NCBI GenBank assembly: GCA_937893225.1
Contig: CALBJM010000269.1
Span: 1 to 8,096 of the forward strand
From: an uncultured Erysipelotrichaceae bacterium
Lineage (GTDB): Bacteria; Bacillota_I; Bacilli_A; Erysipelotrichales; Erysipelotrichaceae
Direction: 5' to 3'
DNA: 8,096 nucleotides
Shown here: positions 5,283 to 8,096 of the stretch, piece after piece
Numbering within the stretch: the first letter of the stretch is position 1
Layout of the letters: each line of letters begins with the position of its first letter
Program-made: the position numbers and the translations under genes
Notes under the pieces: generated by a model
Databases searched by the model: none
Told to the model about the DNA's origin: nothing
The model's input: the letters and a program-made list of their open reading frames with translations, nothing else

Positions 5283-8000
5283 ATGGATTACAAACAGACT
5301 TTACACATGCCAAAGACTGATTTTGAAATGCGAGGCAATCTAGCAAAAAAAGAACCTGGTATTTTAAAACAATGGCAAGAAAAAGATTATTATCATCAGA
5401 TTTTAAAACATCATGAAGGTGAACAAGCTTTTATCTTGCATGATGGTCCACCATATGCAAATGGTAACTTGCATGCTGGTACAGCAATGAATCGTTCCAT
5501 TAAAGACTTTATTGTTAGATCCCATGCAATGCTTGGGTTCTATACACCATTTTTCCCTGGTTGGGATACACATGGTCTTCCTACAGAAAATGCTATCCAA
5601 AAATTAGGAGTAGATCGTAAAAAGATATCTGCAGCAGAATTCCGTGCAAAGTGTGATGAGTTTGTTCATACGCAGATTGCACAACAAATGGAAACGGAAA
5701 AGAGATTGGGACAAGTTGCGGATTATGAGCATCCATATATTACTTTGCTTCCAGAGTTTGAAGAAAGACAAGTTAAGACATTTGGAAAAATGGCTTCAGA
5801 AGGCATGATTTTCCAAGGATTGAAACCTGTTTATTGGTCGCCATTCAACGAAACTGCTGTTGCAGATAGTGAAATCGTGTATCGTGATGTTAAGGATGCA
5901 ACGATTTATCTTGCTTTCCAGATTGCTGATGGTAAGGGAATCTTAGATTCTGATGATTATTATGTCATTTGGACAACAACACCATGGACAATTCCTTCCA
6001 ATGAAGCAGTATGTTTGAATGAAAATTTGGAATATGCAGAAGTACAAACAGAAAAAGGAAAATTAGTATTCCTTGCTAAGTTTGTAGATAAATTGTTAGA
6101 AAAGTTTGGTCTGGAAAATCAAGGCGTTTTGAGAACGTTTAAAGGAAAAGAATTAGAAGGTATTACATATCATCATGTTGTCTTTGATAAGGAATGTCCA
6201 ACTTTGCTTGGAAAACATGTTACTGATGAAGATGGTACAGGTGTAGTACATACAGCTGGTGGTCATGGTTTGGATGACTATATGGTTTGTGCAAAGTATG
6301 GTCTTGCTCCAATCAATACAGTTGATTATCAAGGTAACATGAATGAAGAAGCTGGTAAGTATCAAGGTATGTTCTTTGAAGATTGTTCTAAAGCTATTAT
6401 TCATGATATGAGTGAAAAAGGTTGCTTGCTTGCTGTAGAGAATATTGTACATAGTTATCCTCATGATGATAGATTGAAAAAGAAGGTTATTTTTAGAGCA
6501 GTTAAACAGTGGTTCTGTTCAATCGATAAATTGAAGCCACAGTTATTGGATGAAATTGATAATAAGATTACATGGCATAACTCATTTGGACAAAAGAGAA
6601 TGCACAACATGATTGCTGATCGTGGTGACTGGTGCATTTCTAGACAGCGTTTGTGGGGTGTACCAATTCCTATTATTTATAATGAGGATGGTTCACCAAT
6701 CATGGAATTGCCAGTGTTTAATCATATTGCTGAATTGTTTGGTAAATATGGTTCTAACTATTGGTTTGAACATGAAGCAAAAGACTTATTGCCAGAAGGG
6801 TATACGAATGAAAAGTCTCCTAATGGAAACTTCACAAAAGAAAAAGATATCATGGATGTTTGGTTTGATTCTGGCTCGTCATGGAATGAACTAAAAGCAA
6901 GAGGATATGATTATCCATGTGACCTGTATTTTGAAGGAAGTGACCAGTATAGAGGTTGGTTCAACTCTTCTTTGATCGTTTCTACTGCAGTAAATGGAAC
7001 AGCACCATATAAAGAAGTGCTTTCACATGGGTACGTGGTAGACTCTAAAGGTGAAAAGATGAGTAAATCTGTTGGAAATGTTGTTAATCCAATGGATATC
7101 ATTAATGTCAATGGTGCCGATGTATTTAGACTTTGGGCTATGACATCCGACTTTAAGGAAGACTTGAAACTTGGACCAAGTAACATCAAACAAGTTTCTG
7201 ATCAGTATAGAAAGATTAGAAATACATTTAGATTTTTGCTTGGTAATATCAATCCTGCAGATTTCAATCCAAAGAAGGATATGGTTGCGTATGAAGATTT
7301 AACTTCTGTAGATCAATACATTCTTGTTAAGTTAAATGATGTTGTTAAAGAAGTACGCAAAGATTGTGCAGAATATGATTACGTAGATGCTTCTAAAGTA
7401 TTAACGAACTTCATGGTAAATGAGCTATCTTCCTATTATTGTGATTTTACAAAAGATATCTTGTATTGTGATGCAGAAGATGCCCCAAGAAGAAGACAGG
7501 TACAGTCAGTCTATTGGCAGTGTACAGATGCTTTAGTGAAGTTATGGGCACCATTCCTATGCTATACAACGGAAGAAGTTTGGATGCATTTTAACAATGA
7601 TGAAGCTGAATCTGTACATTATTGCCACTTCCCATCTGTGCAAGAATATGCAAACGCTGAAGAATTGAAGGCAGAATTTGGAAAGCTTTTGGATGTTAGA
7701 ACAGATGTTATGAAGGCTTTGGAAGAAAGTAGAAATGCTAAGACAATTGGTACTGCGCAAGAAGCAGAAGTTGAACTTTGTGTAACGAATGAAGATGCTG
7801 ACTTGATTGAAAAAGGATTGTCTGGCAGCTTGGCACAGTGGTTAATTGTTTCTAAGGCAAATGTAACAAGAAGTGAAGAAAGAAGTGTTAAGGTTATAAA
7901 GGCATCTGGTACAAAGTGTCCTAGATGTTGGAATTACGCAGAAAATGCTGATGAAAATGGACTTTGTCCAAGATGTCATACAGTCATGGCTGCTAAGTAA
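5283..8000 (+). CDS. ileS: Isoleucyl-tRNA synthetase with atypical signature motifs
   Basis: This cytoplasmic class I synthetase charges tRNA-Ile. The 905 residues are the usual bacterial length. In order: GPPYANGNLHAGTAMN (55-70) at the HIGH site, GWDTHGLP (93-100), the CP1 editing domain with WTTTPWTIPSN (230-240) and EDGTGVVHTAGGHGLDDY (316-333), DWCISRQRLWGVPIP (449-463), DVWFDSGSSW (525-534), EGSDQYRGWF (551-560), KMSKS (592-596), an anticodon-binding helical domain (about 635-800), and a C-terminal zinc site C879-x2-C882 and C895-x2-C898. The HIGH site reads H64-A-G-T67, with Thr for the last His, and other conserved positions also differ, while KMSKS and both editing Asp residues remain. 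AGGAG (5271-5275) is seven bases before the ATG. Expression is gated by the upstream T-box. It is intact and in the standard place after divIVA, so it is probably the housekeeping enzyme. Confidence 0.97.
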   Translation: MDYKQTLHMPKTDFEMRGNLAKKEPGILKQWQEKDYYHQILKHHEGEQAFILHDGPPYANGNLHAGTAMNRSIKDFIVRSHAMLGFYTPFFPGWDTHGLPTENAIQKLGVDRKKISAAEFRAKCDEFVHTQIAQQMETEKRLGQVADYEHPYITLLPEFEERQVKTFGKMASEGMIFQGLKPVYWSPFNETAVADSEIVYRDVKDATIYLAFQIADGKGILDSDDYYVIWTTTPWTIPSNEAVCLNENLEYAEVQTEKGKLVFLAKFVDKLLEKFGLENQGVLRTFKGKELEGITYHHVVFDKECPTLLGKHVTDEDGTGVVHTAGGHGLDDYMVCAKYGLAPINTVDYQGNMNEEAGKYQGMFFEDCSKAIIHDMSEKGCLLAVENIVHSYPHDDRLKKKVIFRAVKQWFCSIDKLKPQLLDEIDNKITWHNSFGQKRMHNMIADRGDWCISRQRLWGVPIPIIYNEDGSPIMELPVFNHIAELFGKYGSNYWFEHEAKDLLPEGYTNEKSPNGNFTKEKDIMDVWFDSGSSWNELKARGYDYPCDLYFEGSDQYRGWFNSSLIVSTAVNGTAPYKEVLSHGYVVDSKGEKMSKSVGNVVNPMDIINVNGADVFRLWAMTSDFKEDLKLGPSNIKQVSDQYRKIRNTFRFLLGNINPADFNPKKDMVAYEDLTSVDQYILVKLNDVVKEVRKDCAEYDYVDASKVLTNFMVNELSSYYCDFTKDILYCDAEDAPRRRQVQSVYWQCTDALVKLWAPFLCYTTEEVWMHFNNDEAESVHYCHFPSVQEYANAEELKAEFGKLLDVRTDVMKALEESRNAKTIGTAQEAEVELCVTNEDADLIEKGLSGSLAQWLIVSKANVTRSEERSVKVIKASGTKCPRCWNYAENADENGLCPRCHTVMAAK

Positions 8001-8004
8001 TGTG

Positions 8005-8041
8005 AAAAGGATTTTATGCAATAGCATAGAGTCCTTTTTTT
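8005..8041 (+). terminator. Intrinsic terminator of ileS
   Basis: A continuous 15-pair stem forms between 8005-8019 and 8024-8038 (AAAAGGATTTTATGC with GCATAGAGTCCTTTT, two G-U pairs) around an AATA loop, and the T-run continues to 8041. It starts four bases after the ileS stop. The T-run is also the exact left border of the putative intron. Confidence 0.92.
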
Positions 8042-8096
8042 GTGTGCCAGGCATGGTGCATATCTAGAGAGTTGAAACGTACTCTCTGTCGAGGGT
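8042..8096 (+). mobile_element. 5' end of a group II intron, IIC-like (cut by the window edge)
   Basis: From 8042 the sequence reads GTGTG, the standard 5' boundary of group II introns. It continues with CCAGGCATGG and TGCA, then TCTAGAGAGT, very close in order and spacing to the start of the group IIC intron of Oceanobacillus iheyensis as I remember it (GTGTGCCCGGCATGGGTGCA, then TCTATAGGGT). Two domain I helices can be drawn: CCA (8047-8049) with TGG (8054-8056), and AGAGAGT (8066-8072) with ACTCTCT (8081-8087); the second replaces a different GGG/CCC stem in the reference, so pairing is kept while sequence changes. The element is on the same strand as ileS and begins directly after its terminator T-run, the known type of target for IIC introns. 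The rest of the ribozyme and any maturase/reverse transcriptase gene would lie outside the window. Confidence 0.82.

Noticed and set aside
5472..5483. Calling IleS mupirocin-resistant from its HAGT motif
   Set aside because: The known hyper-resistance case has a different motif change, and resistance cannot be read from one substitution; it is kept only as a test.
6153..6464. Long minus-strand frames inside ileS (and similar ones inside glyA, ylmH and divIVA)
   Set aside because: They lie opposite strongly conserved coding sequence, have unusual composition and no binding sites; they are shadows.
8066..8087. AGAGAGT/ACTCTCT hairpin at the right end as a second terminator
   Set aside because: No T-run follows it, and its position fits a domain I helix of the group II intron starting at 8042.
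1..8096. CRISPR arrays, tRNA/rRNA genes, insertion sequences with terminal repeats
   Set aside because: I saw no regularly spaced repeats, tRNA cloverleaf or transposase; the T-box leader and intron start are the only RNA elements I can support.

Overview
The window looks like a piece of a low-GC Firmicutes chromosome. The evidence is AT-rich DNA, A/T-ending codons, strong AGGAGG-type ribosome binding sites, T-run terminators, a T-box riboswitch, and the Gram-positive division cluster sepF-ylmH-divIVA-ileS. The small genome style and the divergent IleRS would fit Erysipelotrichia or a related gut lineage, but that placement is an inference; no rRNA or species marker is present.

Layout. Bases 1-164 are AT-rich leader with a TATAAT box. 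At 165-1418 lies glyA (serine hydroxymethyltransferase), closed by a terminator that includes its stop codon. A gap of about 300 bases (1419-1716) has GC-rich patches and an unexplained stop-free frame, and ends in a good promoter for a PHP-family phosphatase (1717-2580). A 79-residue zinc-ribbon protein follows (2644-2883). It converges, with overlapping stop codons, on a minus-strand three-helix membrane protein (3239-2880) whose promoter predicts a leaderless mRNA.

An extended -10 promoter at 3337-3366 starts the division cluster: sepF (3390-3821), overlapping ylmH (3811-4554), then divIVA (4567-5049). The ylmG gene usual between sepF and ylmH in Bacillus and relatives is absent. Directly after the divIVA stop comes a T-box leader with an isoleucine ATC specifier (about 5050-5250). 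It controls ileS (5283-8000), the isoleucyl-tRNA synthetase. SepF and DivIVA act in septum formation, YlmH binds RNA and ribosomes, and IleS charges tRNA-Ile, so the cluster joins division and translation; only ileS is placed under tRNA-Ile sensing.

The most interesting point is the right edge. ileS ends in a 15-bp-stem terminator, and immediately after its T-run, at 8042, the sequence changes to what looks like the 5' end of a group II intron of the IIC type. That class is known to insert downstream of terminator hairpins. Only 55 bases of it are in the window. The IleRS is also unusual: its class I HIGH motif reads HAGT, and several other conserved IleRS positions differ.
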